From: Hepsetus odoe
Lineage: Eukaryota > Chordata > Actinopteri > Characiformes > Hepsetidae
Direction: 5' to 3'
Assembly: GCA_017165825.1 (NCBI GenBank)
Contig: CM029384.1
Coordinates: 8,612,102-8,676,101, forward strand
Length of the DNA: 64,000 nt
In this document: positions 47,301 to 60,103 of the stretch, in pieces
Numbering within the stretch: position 1 is the first letter of the stretch
Layout: each line of letters starts with the position of its first letter
The notes under the pieces: model-generated
The model's input: only the letters and a program-made list of their open reading frames with translations
What the model was told of the DNA's origin: nothing
The model's database searches: none
Program-made: the position numbers and the translations under genes

Positions 47301-50300
47301 ATACAAGACTCCCGGTTCAGCTGGGTGGTGGGTAGCTGCAACATGGAGCTCTGGAGAATGCTGCTCCCATGAAACTATATGGGCGTATGTATTTGTGAGC
47401 AAAACAATAAAGAAAAATGGCTTGCACCACCAAGGCAGGCAGCTACTGGGCTGGGTAGTGCTGTTAGGAAGAGCTGAATTCCAAATGCTAAGCTGAAGTC
47501 CTTCTGCCTTTCTAGATTGATGCATCACTGAAAGCAGTTCTAATCAAGAAATTCCTTTGGATATGGCTAAGAAATGCAAACTTCAATCTAACAATTTTGT
47601 TTGCATGCTTGTGTATTCATCACAAGCTTTTCTTGCCTATAATCCTTTAGTAGTGGTGAATGAAACCAGCCACTTTCAGGTTAAAAAGATTTTACCAATA
47701 TTATATACAGTACAATAATTTCTTTGTGTGTCTTTTTAGGAGGGTGTGAACTGAACAGGGTGTGAAACAAACCTGCTGTTGATGAACTGAACAGTGTTTA
47801 GCTTGCAGAACATTCAACAACACATCAATGTTTTGCCAACCATATCATCGTTTAGCTTGAATTCCATCATTCACATCAGCTTTATTTTCTCAATCAAATG
47901 AGCCCAACTCCTTTCTGATTATTTAATAAGTCTACAGCTTAAATATGCTTAGATGTTCGATTTGCCTAATTAGGGAGCCTTACCACTTTCACTCTCTTGC
48001 CAGAGCAGTCTTGACTGTAGCACCATCACAGAAAGTGACATGATTAAAACCCTGGCTCAGCCTGGAGAATAACTTGGATGCCTAAAACACTTAATCTAAC
48101 AAAAGGCAAAAGCCTTACCACAACAAATGTTGGTCTCTTTTGCGTCCTAGTACTAAAACAAATGTTTTAAATAATTTTGCAATACAAATTGGTGTAAGTA
48201 AAGCACATTACCGGTTTGTGAGGCCCTCTTAAGATGTGTGCTCGGGCCCCCTCGCATGCAGACGCCATGGCAGAAAGAGGAGGAGTGCCCAACAGATCAG
48301 TGATCAGATCCAACTGCAAATGCACAGTGGGGTGAAAGGGTGGGGTTTAGGAATAAATACAACATTTGAGGAGATTTCTTATAACTTGCAAACCCAAAAT
48401 GTGAAAATTCTCCATCTAAATAAATTGTCGCTATTTTGTTAATTCAATTAATTAACAAAATTTAACATTTTCCCAGTGGCCCTCTTTTACCTACTACATA
48501 AAACAGAAAACTGGAGCACTTGACATGGACCTCCTTCCTGAGGTCTATTTCATTCTACTTAATCTAATTTTGCAGAGAAATGAAGGCAGTAATCGGGGCA
48601 AAAATTGCATAGTGGTGCATAGTGACCCATGCTATTCTTAGATCTTGGCTTTATAAGTAGAAGACAAATGTGGGTTAAAAAACTAATAGCAGTCTATATA
48701 ATAATTAGAGCAATGCACATTAGCACTCATTCATGGCATTCCCGGTTATAATCACTATTTGCAAAGCACCATACCATGCTTCATTTATGCACAATTTTAC
48801 TATGGGGGGGGGGGGGGGAGGATTTCAAACAGAAAAATAAACATTCACAATCCATTGAATCACAACTGTTCCACAGATTGCATCAATATTTTTGTCTTTT
48901 GTGGACAGAAATGTACATTTTATATCAGGCACTAATTAACCTATTAAAAGCCATAAGTTGTTGAGTTATAAAGCGTTTATAAACTTTTGGACATATAGTG
49001 TATCTGCATGAAATGCATGGTGCAGCTCTAAATTCTCCAAGTACCTGTTGGATAGGGCTCTGGGCCTGGAAGAGAATGCGGCGCCCCAGCAGCTCAGCAA
49101 AAATGCAACCCACAGACCAGACATCTATGGCTGGGCCATAATGGCGTGAGCCCATCAGAACCTCAGGGGCCCTATAGTACTGCGTCACCACTTCTTGGGT
49201 CATGTGACGGGAAGGGTCGGGCTCTTCTACTCGGGCCAACCCAAAGTCACAAATCTGACGATTGGGAAAAAGATGTACACCAGAAAGAAGTTGTTGGAAA
49301 ACAGTGATTGAAAACCAATTATAGTAAGAAGCAATTACTTGTATTTGATAAAAGCCTATAAAAAAGACAAATAATTTGTGAGCAGGTATGTACCTTGAGC
49401 AAACAGTTGCTGTTCACCAGCAGATTCCCTGGTTTAATGTCTCTGTGCAGAATACCAGCCGAATGCAGGTATTTCAAGCCTGATAAAGGGAAAAGCAAAT
49501 GTCTGTATCGTTGTCTTAAATAAATGCAGCATCTTTTAAAACAGACAACTTACAAAAACTGTAAGGTGTATCACAACACCACACACTACACTACTACTTT
49601 GGAACAACTTAATTCATTATATTTTACAATTTTGGTCTACATAATAACATAACATACAATAACATAACATTATAGACCTCTAGCTTTTCAGTTCTGTGAG
49701 CATGAGAATGTCTTTCTTTTTGTTTTGTTTTCATCAAACAACTTAAAAACATTCATCAGACATACACTAGCATTATGTGTCTGCAACAGAAGGGTTTTTA
49801 ATGAACTGAAAAATGTTGATTAAACATTTAACTGCAATAGCACTCTAAACTTCAGTGATTCCTTTATCTGCACTGACACTCACATACCATACCCATACGA
49901 AGCCCCATCCCATGTTTCAATCTCACTCACCCCTGAGTATCTGGTAGAGGAACACTTTGATGTGGTCAGTGGTGAGAGGCTGAGGGGACACTATGACTTT
50001 GTGCAGGTCACTCTGCATCAGCTCTGTGATCACATATCTAAAGAGCAACTAGAGTTAAGGCATAGACAGACCTCTGTTGTATATCCAGCTGATACTGTTT
50101 TGGAACAGTACTCATACAAACAAAATCAGCAACGTGGTCAAAGTGCATTATGGATTCAATCAAGTCAGGTGCTGATATGTGATTAGTTCTGGATAACAGG
50201 CACCATTTCACCTCATCCCAAAGTTACTGGATGGTGCTTTTTGCCTGTTCTATTTTCAGAGCTATGCAATAGAGAACATGTGTGCACACGTCGACTGAAC

Positions 50301-51399
50301 ATTATTCTGCAACAGGTGCACCTCAAAGCAGCTAAATTCACTTACTACAAGATCACTTTGCCTGGCTATTTTGAACGCATAATGTAGCAAGATGCTACTG
50401 ATGCTCATTGTGTAAAGGATACATCTCTTCAAAGCAGTCAATCTGTGGAGGCTGCAGAATGTCCAAAGCAGATAACACCTGCCAACACACACACACAAAC
50501 AAAAACATCTCTTATTGATGAACATCTAAAGTGTTGAAAGGTACTTTTTAAAAAATGAAACATTCTATATATTTCATTTTTTGGGGGTATAATCACGAAG
50601 CATGATGTTCCACATTCGGAGACCAGGACCAGTGTATACAGGGAGTGTATTCTATAATCTTTTCATGTTTTTACAAGTGATATATGGAGGGTTTCATCAC
50701 TCAGGTGTGGGAAAATTTAGGCCATGCAAAGGGATAAAAGGGATACAGACGTCTTTAGGGATGACTCAGGTGTGGGAACATGTAGGCTGTGTAGCATGAA
50801 AGAAATATGTACGTCTTAGGGTGTTATGACTCAGGTGTGGGAAAACTGAAGGCTGCCTATGAACATCTCTCCACCAGAAACTCACGTTGTCGTGTTTGAA
50901 GAAGCACAGCATCCGCAGCTCCCTGAAGACTCGCTTACAGGAGACCAGGTTCTGGAAGACATTGGGCATCTTCTTCAGGGCCACTTTCCGGCCATCCCGG
51001 GGGTCAGTCACTGACCTGGTGGGCGGAGGAAGAGGCAAATGAGTGCACTCACACGAGATATCATTCCCGGGTCTCTCCACAACCCTATACTCACCACACT
51101 ACACCGAAGGCCCCGTAGCCGATCGGTCTGTCGGGCTCCATTTCAGCCGGACTCGGCACCTCACTGGCGGGGTTGCTGTGCGGCTGCGGGACGGCGGCTC
51201 CTCCGCCTGCGCTTCCAACGAGGGCCGCCGGGTGTCGGGCAGTCCCTGCGGGCTGTTCGGGCCCGGCCGGGTTGTGAGCCGCGCTGGAGGTGGTGCCGGT
51301 CGTGCTGTTCACACAGAAATACTTGTGGCCTAACTCCGATCCGGGGAAGAGGTTAACGTTACCACAAACCGCTGGCCGAGCGGACCCATGAAATGCCAT
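43010..51399 (-). CDS. nlk1: Nemo-like kinase, NLK1 type (11 exons)
   Basis: Exons: 51399-51095, 51015-50886, 50478-50423, 50037-49931, 49479-49394, 49254-49045, 48313-48212, 44620-44534, 44301-44103, 43484-43391, 43058-43010. They sum to 1425 nt (474 residues), with consistent phases. The Ser/Thr kinase domain runs from about residue 88. It has glycine loop IGYGAFG (93-99), lysine in VALKK (116), HRDIKPGN (D213), DFG (231-233), the NLK-specific TQE activation motif (247-249) and the VTQYYRAPEVLMGSRHY segment. After the kinase core comes YLDEGRLRYHTCMCQCC and RVPLCINPQSAAFKTF. NLK phosphorylates TCF/LEF and other transcription factors downstream of Wnt and Notch. The N-terminus lacks the His/Ala-rich runs of mammalian NLK, and the end STAWHSSKVSRKEER differs from the mammalian STVAQPSEMPPSPLVWE, which favours the nlk1 paralogue. 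Confidence 0.94.
44357..44387 (+). repeat. Poly(A) run of about 31 bases in nlk1 intron 8
   Basis: On the transcribed strand it is a T run about 55 bases before the acceptor of the exon at 44301-44103. It may be the remnant tail of a retroelement or simple slippage. Confidence 0.85.
44668..46052 (+). mobile_element. Tc1/mariner element with inverted termini, degenerate transposase
   Basis: The ends are inverted repeats: GTGCACAATTATTAGGCAAG at 44674 and the complement of CTTGCCTAATAGTTGTGCAC at 46027-46046. TA dinucleotides flank the element at 44666-44667 and 46053-46054, the usual target duplication. Inside, plus-strand fragments at 45158-45475 and 45549-45788 retain transposase features such as SPDLNSIENLWTFLKKRF, but frameshifts and stops break the gene. 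It lies in nlk1 intron 7. Confidence 0.9.
46060..48205. other. nlk1 intron 7 beyond the Tc1 element, no gene seen
   Basis: AT-rich intronic DNA. The longest frame (47004-47528, minus) has no recognisable similarity, splice context or family motif and is treated as chance. Confidence 0.45.
48804..48818 (+). repeat. G15 homopolymer
   Basis: Fifteen consecutive G in nlk1 intron 6. On the transcribed strand this is a C run. Confidence 0.9.
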
Positions 51400-52300
51400 T
51401 CTATCAGAGCGAGCCAGCTGACGAGACGGTTCGGCGGTGTGGAGAGAAGCTTATTAATCCCATTAAAATGTTTATTAAGGGAAATGATTAAAGAAAAATG
51501 CAACACTGGGGGATAAACCCGAGCTGCTGGATTAGTTTCCCGGACTGATTAGCTAAGCTAACGTCAAAAGGCTCGATGAGGTAGCTATACTTTTAGGTTA
51601 ATTGGCTTCACGGACATAATTTGTGACCGTTATCATCTTATAACTTGAAGCAAATGCACAAAAAAATAAACAAACCCAGCAGAGACACGGCTCGGCACTT
51701 GCTAACAGTTTAGCCAAGTTAAGCTAACGCTCCACCGCGCGACGACACAGGAGTTAGCATCATTTACCTTCTCAAATTGGCGAAATTTACAAAACTCGCG
51801 ACTAACACGGGTCGGACTGTGGACTGTGGGGAAACGTTTCTTGTTTTGGTTTATTTCGCTCGGTTCACGCGGCTGGTTTTCGGGTCATCTTTGTTTGCTA
51901 GCTACCGTTAGCCGCCGCCGCCGCCGCCGCCGCGCTCCTCCTGGTCCGAACTCCAGTGGCGTCTGCGGGCAAACAGGGCGAGTTAGTTTTCCTCTGCTTT
52001 TGGGGTGTCCATAGAGCCAGCCACGAGCCTCACGTCCCAGATTTGCGTCAAAACATCGCTGAACCGGTACTGAAACAGCGCTGTGAGCCGCCGCACTCCG
52101 CTAACGCTCGCAGCGGCTGGATTAAGCGGCTAATGAAGCAGCTAGTCGACCCGATTGCGTTGCTTGTGGTGCGTTAATACGCCGATATGTTGCTTCTTCT
52201 GGACTTTACGCCATAAAATCCGCGAGAAAACCGTCCTTGACTGACTCTGCGCTCCTCAACGGATGTTTACAAAGTTAGCTTTAACGAACTGGCCCTGCCG
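51400..52300 (-). promoter_or_regulatory. nlk1 5' UTR and CpG-rich promoter region
   Basis: CpG-dense DNA directly upstream of the nlk1 start codon. It contains a (GCC)7 tract and many GCTAACG, GCTAGC and TTAGC words. No TATA box is evident. The transcription start is not defined. Confidence 0.55.
51911..51934 (-). repeat. (GGC)n trinucleotide repeat upstream of nlk1
   Basis: Seven GCC units plus GCG on the plus strand, read as CGC(GGC)7 on the transcribed strand, about 510 bases upstream of the nlk1 start codon and possibly within its 5' UTR. Confidence 0.9.
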
Positions 52301-53871
52301 GTGGAGCAGCAGTCCGGGATTAATCGGCCAAAAGGAGCATCATAGATGCATGTCGGTCTTGGCTGCAGTCTCCCATCTGTCCCGCGGCTCTCCTTCTCCT
52401 TCTCCTTCTCCGAAATCAGCTGTTTGAAACAGTGGCAGAAGGAGGAGCTGGGAGGGAGGGAGGGAGGGGGGGTGGACAAGAGGAGGAAATGGAGAGAATG
52501 GGGGAGGGTAGGACCACCGGCGTAAACAAGGCAGGAGGCGAAGTTTAACACTTTACTGCTCGTTTCTGCCGCCGATCTCTGCCCTGGATTCATGTTCACA
52601 ATGTGAACGCGATGGCTGCGAATTCGGTTTTTTGCAACTCACAACCCCACCCTGCTTCAGCGGTTGGTTAAAGTGAATATAATTAGGTGCATGTTTGTAC
52701 ATCAGATATCAATACAGCGACAGCAACAGTTCAACAAGCTTCAACACAAACGTGGTCCGAGGAGAGAGAGCATTATCCAGCTGCTCAAGGAACAACAAAC
52801 CTGCTTCACATCCTTGGCCAGAGCCTTTAAGATAAATCAACACCAATGAGAAATAATAATAATTTAAAAAAAAAAAGGTCATACAATAGTCCCTTATAGC
52901 CACATGTATACAAGTAACTCCTGGTTGCACAATTCATTTGTAGGAACCTTTTACAGGCATCAGGAATTTATGACAGGAAGAGGTACAGCATTTGATCCCC
53001 AATCCCACAACCTCTCCTCCACAGGATGAGCTTGGCTGCTTTGTAATTGGGTCAAAAAGGATTAAAAATGATTCTTGTACTTTTGCCTGAATACTAAAGG
53101 CTGTTCAGTTCATGGAGACATCCTGATATCTAAAGATCACAATCGGCCTCAATTTTCTAAACTCCTCATGAACAGAGACACAATCTAATAAAATGGGACA
53201 ACACAGAACAGCTTTCATTTCACTGGGACCTCTCCGATGGGACACGACTGACGTGATGAGGTGACCACACACCCAACGCAGCAGTTCGTTTCTTCAAGGA
53301 AAAGTCAGTAGATGTCCTGAAGCGGATCTGGCCGGACTGGTCTGGAGTCTGTGAGTGGTTGAAATGAGTGGATGATCGCTTGAATTTTTCTGCTCCAAAA
53401 ACAACAGCCTCGTTGATAAAAAGTCAGTTTGATCTTGTGGATTGTTTGCAAGCCATGAGCTGGCAAGGAAGAGGGGAGTGGGCAGAGTTTATCATGAAAC
53501 TTGATCATTTGGCACCTTCATTATAACCTAGTGGAAAGAGATTACATGAACCATCAGTGAAAATGTACACGGAGCAGTACTGGTACTTCCAAGATCCTGA
53601 TATTTACCACACGTTGGTGTCACAGTAACAGAGATATTACTATTTAATAAATGTATCTCAATCATTTCAAGTGTTTGTTCAAATCTATCACGCAACAAAT
53701 GATGTACATCGCTATCCAAGCTAAAATAAATTTCCAAATAACATGATATCTATTTGAAACCCACAGACAAAACATTACCTGGTTCCATTCAGGTATTCTG
53801 CTTCATTTTTATCATTCCTTTGAAATCCCTGAACCCTGCCCCCTCCCCGTCCCTGCCCCTGCACTGGGGGG

Positions 53872-56800
53872 CTAGCTGTGGCTCTGGGGAGCGATGCTGG
53901 AGCAGTCAGTGACCAGCAGGCCCACGGTGGCAGGAGGGCTGGAGACTGGAGTGGCATTAGCCACAGTGCCCCCCGAACTGCTTGTGTTGATGGAGCTGGG
54001 TGCAGCGGGGTCCGTCTGGTTGGCATGCGTGGCCATGTGGCCCTGGAGCTGAGTGGGGGTCTTACAGTGAACTCCACACAGTTGGCACAGCAACACTCCA
54101 CCGGGCCCTGTGCCACGGCCCACGCTGCTCTCCTTCCACTCCTGTCCATGGTGCTTCTGAGCATGGACACGCAGGTAAGTCAGAGTGGTAAAACCTGGAT
54201 AGATTTGAAAAAATAAAGACAGAATTCAAAATCAAAATCCACAAACCCAGTGATGTACTGATGTGGTACAGTGGTTGTGATGGGAAAGTTTTTATGTGTA
54301 ACAGCCATATCTGTCCATGTCTGACCTTATCATTCGGCTCTGTAATTATTATTCAGTAATTGAATGTCTTTAACAGCCTATAAACTATAAAGTTTATCTA
54401 ATAACACATCATGGTCTGCTATGAGTATTATTTTCAGTAAAAAAAAACAGTTGAACAAAGTGTTTTTATGAGCTGTTACTAATGTTTATAAAAATAAAAA
54501 TAAAATCATTAACAATTTGTTCTTAGTATAAAATGGCTTAATAGCCATGCAGTTAATACCAACAGTTAAGTATAACATGACAAACTAAGCTTTCTTCACA
54601 ATTGTTTTCTAAATAATGCACAAGTTTCAGACAAAATGTTACAATGTAAAGGTTCATGTTACATTGTTATAGCAAATCCATTCTTTTCATTCTGCATTTG
54701 CTTTTATTGATGGTATTAACTGAATGTTTGTTTTCCGAATAAAATAACATCTAAATACGTTTTTAATCAGGTTCCCCAGATGTGGCAAGCGTATGTGGGT
54801 TCCACAAAAATGCCCTGCTGCACATCTCAGGCTACTGCAGTAGAAGAAATTGATTAATTCAGCATTAATGAGAGGGATATTAATTAGTGAATGACTGAGC
54901 AAATGCAGAGAGACCACAGAAAAGAACATTAATGAACAGAAAGAAATAAGGGAGCAGTCCCTGTTCAAACCCTGAAAGTGGAACTGAAACTCACTGCGGT
55001 TGCACAGGTGGCAGACATGATGCTGGGATTGGTTGTGGACCCTCATGTGATCTGTAATGTAAGCAGGAGAAAGCAGTTTGCCACAAATGTGGCAGGGAAC
55101 TTTGTCCTCATGTCTGATCATATGAGCCCGCAGCCGGTCCTTAGTCGCAAACGCAGACTCACATGTCTGCAGAATGTAATAGAAAGCATGTTAACACACA
55201 CATAATCATAGTGCATTTTTAAGCCCCCCAAAAAAAAACTAAACAAAAAAACTTTACTCCCTTCATTATCTTAAATTTCTCTTTATCATTCTCAAATGCA
55301 CATATGTATTATTGGTAATATATATAGCTCCACTAGGGCATTATATGGATCAAAAAAGCACCAAGATAAAGTTTTTGGATATTGTGATCATATAAAAGCA
55401 ATTCCTCATGATTACAAGCAAAGGTCCTGAGTGAATAAGCAGATTAAAAAGAGCAGGAATTTCCTTTTAATAAATCATCAAAACGTAATAAAACACCCAA
55501 GTATAATTAGCAGTTGGACTCTTTGCTGCTACATATATACACTAAACCTAAACTAAAAGTCAAAACTCATATGCCCCAGTAGAAACACAAACAAGGCTAA
55601 TGCGGAAACACTCCTGATGAGGGCATCTTGCCAAACTCCATCTGTCTGAGACTTTGAGAAGTCATATGTTCTGGACATTCAGTAAACAAGCCTGTGCTAC
55701 AGAACAGGCAAAACAAAGAGGAGAATCAAAGAGTGATATGAAAAAATGATATGCTAAAATAATATGTTTGTATTCCAGGCTAAAAAATGAAAAGAACAAG
55801 AGGGCAAAAAACGATGGAAAAAAAGGCTTAAATTACAGAAAAAGTGGGGAAATGGAAAAAAAAACTGGGAAGACAGAGATAGAGTGAGGGCAGAAGGTAT
55901 TACCGGACACTTGAAGGGTCTCTCTGTAGAGTGTACTTGCCGAACATGACTATTAAGATGATCAGGCCTAGAAAGGACAGAGACAGATATTATTAATGAA
56001 TTGCAGGAGCGGATGTGTATTTACAAACAAAAAAAGTAAGCTGACCAGACATAAAATGAAATATATTCAGTTCATACTGTCTGCAAAGTAAGTTTTAGAA
56101 TTGCTGTTTTTTTAAATTGCATTCTCCATAATGGCTTTTTTTTGAGCAAAGCATAGTTTTTGTGTCTTGACAGATGTTGACAGACGTTGACAGATCAAAT
56201 AAAGTATAGAGATGCGGGTTAGAAAAATGGGCCTGAAAGTCAAATACAGAATTTATTCATAAAACATTGGTCACTGGGCAAAAATGACTGTGTTTGGGAG
56301 CATATGTGAATCTAAGTGAACAAGTAAATAGAGCAAACATTATTTCTAATTGAGGCCATCATGTATCAGCCTGTATGTGTCTACACATACAGTGTAAGTG
56401 TGTCTAAAAGGGAGTTATAGACAGGGATAAATACAGCATGGAGGTCATTTTTCTCTTATCACATTGACCCATTTTCAGGCTCAAATTAGTAATCAGGGCA
56501 TCTCTCCCCTGCTTTCAGTATAATGACAGCATTTAAGTCTCACTACAGGCAAAGGTGAACAGCGGAGGACTAACTCCAGTCCCTCTCCCTCTGCTAAATA
56601 GTAAGTGTGATCAAGTGTGTACAGATGAATATATATATAGGAGTGTAGCCCCTACATTTAATAGCATGAATACTGTATGTGCAGTTAAAGATTTTAGGTG
56701 TGAAAATGTAAGACTCTATAAGGTTGAGTGCTTCTTAATGAAAACCGCTATTTAATTTTTGATCAAATTATTTTACCATAATTACATAAAGTTCCAAAAT

Positions 56801-59800
56801 GATCAAGATAAACTGAGTTGTGGTGAAATGGGAGACCTGATACACAAAGCTATCCTGAAGATTTGCATTGTGAGATACCACTACAATAAATGCAGTTCAT
56901 TTCAGGGCATTTCATTTTTAGATTCAGTTTTAGAAGTGACTATTTGTGCATGTTTTATCTTTCACTCACCGTGAGAAACCTTTGGCACAGTGGGGACACA
57001 CGTATGGTTTCTCCACTCCTCCCTGATGGGATCTGACATGGTAGCTCATCCGGTCCTTCCTTTTAAAACGCTGCTGGCAGATGGGACAGGAATAGGGTTT
57101 CTCATCCGAATGTGACAGTCGGTGCCGATTCAGGTGGTACACATCCCGGAACGCCTTCCCACATGCCTCACATGCATGGTTCTTCCGGACTGGATTAGGG
57201 TTTGGGGTAGGGCTGGGATTTGGGTTAGGATTGGGATTGGGGCTAGGAGCAGGGTGAGGATTTGCAATCGGAATAGAAATTTGGATTGAGCTGGGAATGT
57301 TGGGGTTCTCTGCAGTGTTAGTGGTTGGTGCAGCCTGAAAAAGATTTAGGTAGAAAGACAGGGTTCACTTAAAAATGTTATTTTTCCTTCAAAATCCTAT
57401 ATATGAAAATAGCCTTCTTTTGACGCAAGTGAACGTCACTGCTTGTGAAAGTCCAATCTTTGGACCGAGTGAAGCTATGAGTCATTTGTTACACAAAGGC
57501 TGACAGAGATTTGAAATTATGGAGCTTAAGTAGACTCATTTCTGCTTTTTCGACTGATAATGTGATGGTGAGGTTTAGACATACCAAACACTAGTATGCA
57601 AATCAATGGATCGAGACAGTTCATAGAAAATGTACATCGCACAGTTGTCCACTAAAGCCAGATGGAGCATATCAGCCAAAGCAGAATGAGTTTGGGGCTC
57701 ACATTTTATTTCTTCATCTTAGAATAGGTGCAAATTTATAAACATAAGAAGTCAATGTTCACCAAAACGTCTCCAAAAGCAGATTTGCTCATGTGGTTTA
57801 AGACACACTATAACCTGCATGAGCTATAAAAGGAACACAATTTACAGCCACAGTAAAGCATTTCAGACAATAAGACCACAAGGGACTGGACTTAGGGACT
57901 GATTAGATCATGACGGTCATTGTTACAAGACTGATTCCAGATCAATGCCCCATTCTCCTGAAGTGGTATGTGAAAACAGCCCTGTTGTCTAGAACAGGTT
58001 CCGACAGTTAAACAGTAAATGTTGCTAATTGTTATTGCTCAGTGTATTAAGTCATACTGTGCCCTAAACTACATCAGTGAGCTTTCACCACCTTAATAAA
58101 GGGCTGGTTGAGATGAGCAAGCTGAAAGAGCTTATTTACAGATGTACTGATTTTTTAAAATTATTTTTAGAAATGTCAGCCATACAGCTCCTGCTGGGTA
58201 CATTTGATGTTTATTCGCCAACAATTCCTTTAAGGATAATCGAGGAAAAAATTTATTAAATAAATAAATAAATAAATAAAAATCACAAAAGACTGTATGT
58301 AAGTGGGATCTGCTACTGCATAAATAATAATCGCAACAATAAGCATGCTGACATGACATAGGTTCTTGTTTACTTGTGGCACAAACAGAAGATCTGTGTC
58401 TGTGACGGCCAAATAGCTCTTTTTCCAGAAACCCCAATGTCATCCTATGAACTACTTTATTATTTTATTAGCTTGAGTGAAGCTTGCTAGATGAGCTCTA
58501 CAAAGGAAATGAACACAAGTTTAGACTTGTTCAGCAATCACTGCCTTTTCATCCCCCCTAAAACGCCAAACATGAAGCAAATTATAAGCCACAGCAATAT
58601 CTTACACAGTTAACAAAAGAAAGACAAAAAGCCAAGGTTATTTACAGGATCTCAAAAGGAATCCTTGCAATAGCCTCCTTTTGAGGTGTCTCTACATAAT
58701 GTGATGGAACGCTTCAAAATGATGATTTGACATTGTCAAACAGGTAAAAAAATAAATATATATTTAAAAAGGAACTTTTTTTTCTTTCTCAACTAATGCT
58801 TGGACTGTGCCTGCTTTAGCACCCCAACAATTACAGGATGCAGCTAATGACTGGGTTGTTATGAATCGTGTTATGACACATATAGAACATTGAATATTGC
58901 ATTAGGTTTCAATTTCTCAAAAAAAGGCCTGTGTATGAACTAATTGGGTGCTGACAATGTGTGTAAAAATAAAATGATGATAGACATACATATAGGAGTC
59001 TGAAACCATGGAAGCAACTGGAAGGGACACACACTAAATGAGACATAAATCAACCCGACCTGCACCATTGTCCCGGTAACCACAACTGCAGCAGAAAGAG
59101 GCTGGGGTGCTGTCATGGCAACAGTCGCTGGAGTAATAGACACGGCAACCGTCTCCACCTGTTGGTTGGCGATTGCTGTCTGCGGATGGGTCATGGGGTC
59201 TGTAGCCGTGGGTATTGTGGCAGGAATAGAGAGATGGAGGAGAGAGAGGGGGATGGTCTGCCTCTCCACCCGTGTGCCAGTCTTGGCTCCTTCTTTCTCT
59301 CGGGCCGCTCTGTCTTTCATTTTCACGCCGGTGTGCACGGATTGATGGCGCCTCAAGTTATAACTGTTCTTAAACTGCTTGTTACATATGGAGCAGATAT
59401 AAGCTGGTCGGGCAGGACGAGCGACGGGTTTAACTGAAAAAGAAGGGTAAAATAGTAAGAACTGCAGAAAAAACAATATGAAGACAAGACGAGATCAGAC
59501 AGAGATCAGGCAGATGGCATAAGGCATTGATATGGTGCCTCCAGCATCTTTGCACTAAAACATTCTTTAGAAAACCTCACACCTCATGCAACCTGACCAA
59601 GGCAGAGTCAGAATATATAATAATGTGCTAAATTAATGTAAAATTAGCAATAACTTTATAAGCACTATTTATTACTGACTAATAACTCCAGAGGGCAACT
59701 AGAGAACCAGAGGGTGACCTCCGTTGCCCCCCACCCTTTCTGTCCCCTCCTCCAAGCCCCTCCTTCACATGCCCCTCCCTTACCTGGCTCCGGCTCCTCA

Positions 59801-60103
59801 CTCAACGCCGCTGTGTCGACTGTGGATGGGGGCGTGGCTAAGTGCTCGGTGGGAGGCTCCTGAGGCGGGTCCGTGAGCTCCGGCAGAAGATCTGATTGGA
59901 GGGTGGTCTCAGATTGAGACTGAGAAGGCGGAGTCTGGAGAAGGAAGGTGCAAAAATTCAAATTTTGTCGGTTTTTTCTTCCTTTTTCCGTCCTTTGAAA
60001 ACTCAGGGCATTCCAGTACATATTATCAAAAAAAAATAAATTCATTCCAAATTAATATTGTTTTACTTACCTGAAAGAGAAAATTGCTCCAAGCTGCGTC
60101 CAT
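53872..60103 (-). CDS. maz: MYC-associated zinc finger protein (seven exons)
   Basis: Exons: 60103-60071, 59934-59784, 59433-59060, 57334-56970, 55967-55904, 55166-54995, 54194-53872. They sum to 1482 nt (493 residues). The start MDAAWSNFLFQ resembles a known MAZ isoform start and VEZF1 (MEANWTAFLFQ). C2H2 fingers: YICSICNKQFKNSYNLRRH (73 on), HACEACGKAFRDVYHLNRH (about 239), YSCPICQQRFKRKDRM (267), YVCPHCAKGFSRPDHLNSH (297), FKCPTCESAFATKDRLRAH (326), VPCHICGKLLSPAYITDH (352), then HVCHLCNR with FTTLTYLRVH, and LLCQLCGVHCKTPTQL. The linker before finger 2 is a Pro-Asn repeat. MAZ is a nuclear factor that binds G-rich promoter sequence. The exon 3 donor (CAG|GTCGGG) is poor, so that border may shift by a few bases. 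The 3' UTR end was not located. Confidence 0.94.
57335..59059. other. maz intron 3, no gene seen
   Basis: AT-rich intron with an (AAAT)n run at about 58256-58280. Short frames near 58.1-58.4 kb are not supported by splice sites or similarity. Confidence 0.5.

Noticed and set aside
47004..47528. 174-codon minus-strand frame in nlk1 intron 7
   Set aside because: No family motif, no splice sites fitting nlk1 phases, and intronic base composition.
53878..54216. Plus-strand 112-codon frame
   Set aside because: Exact antisense of the last maz coding exon.
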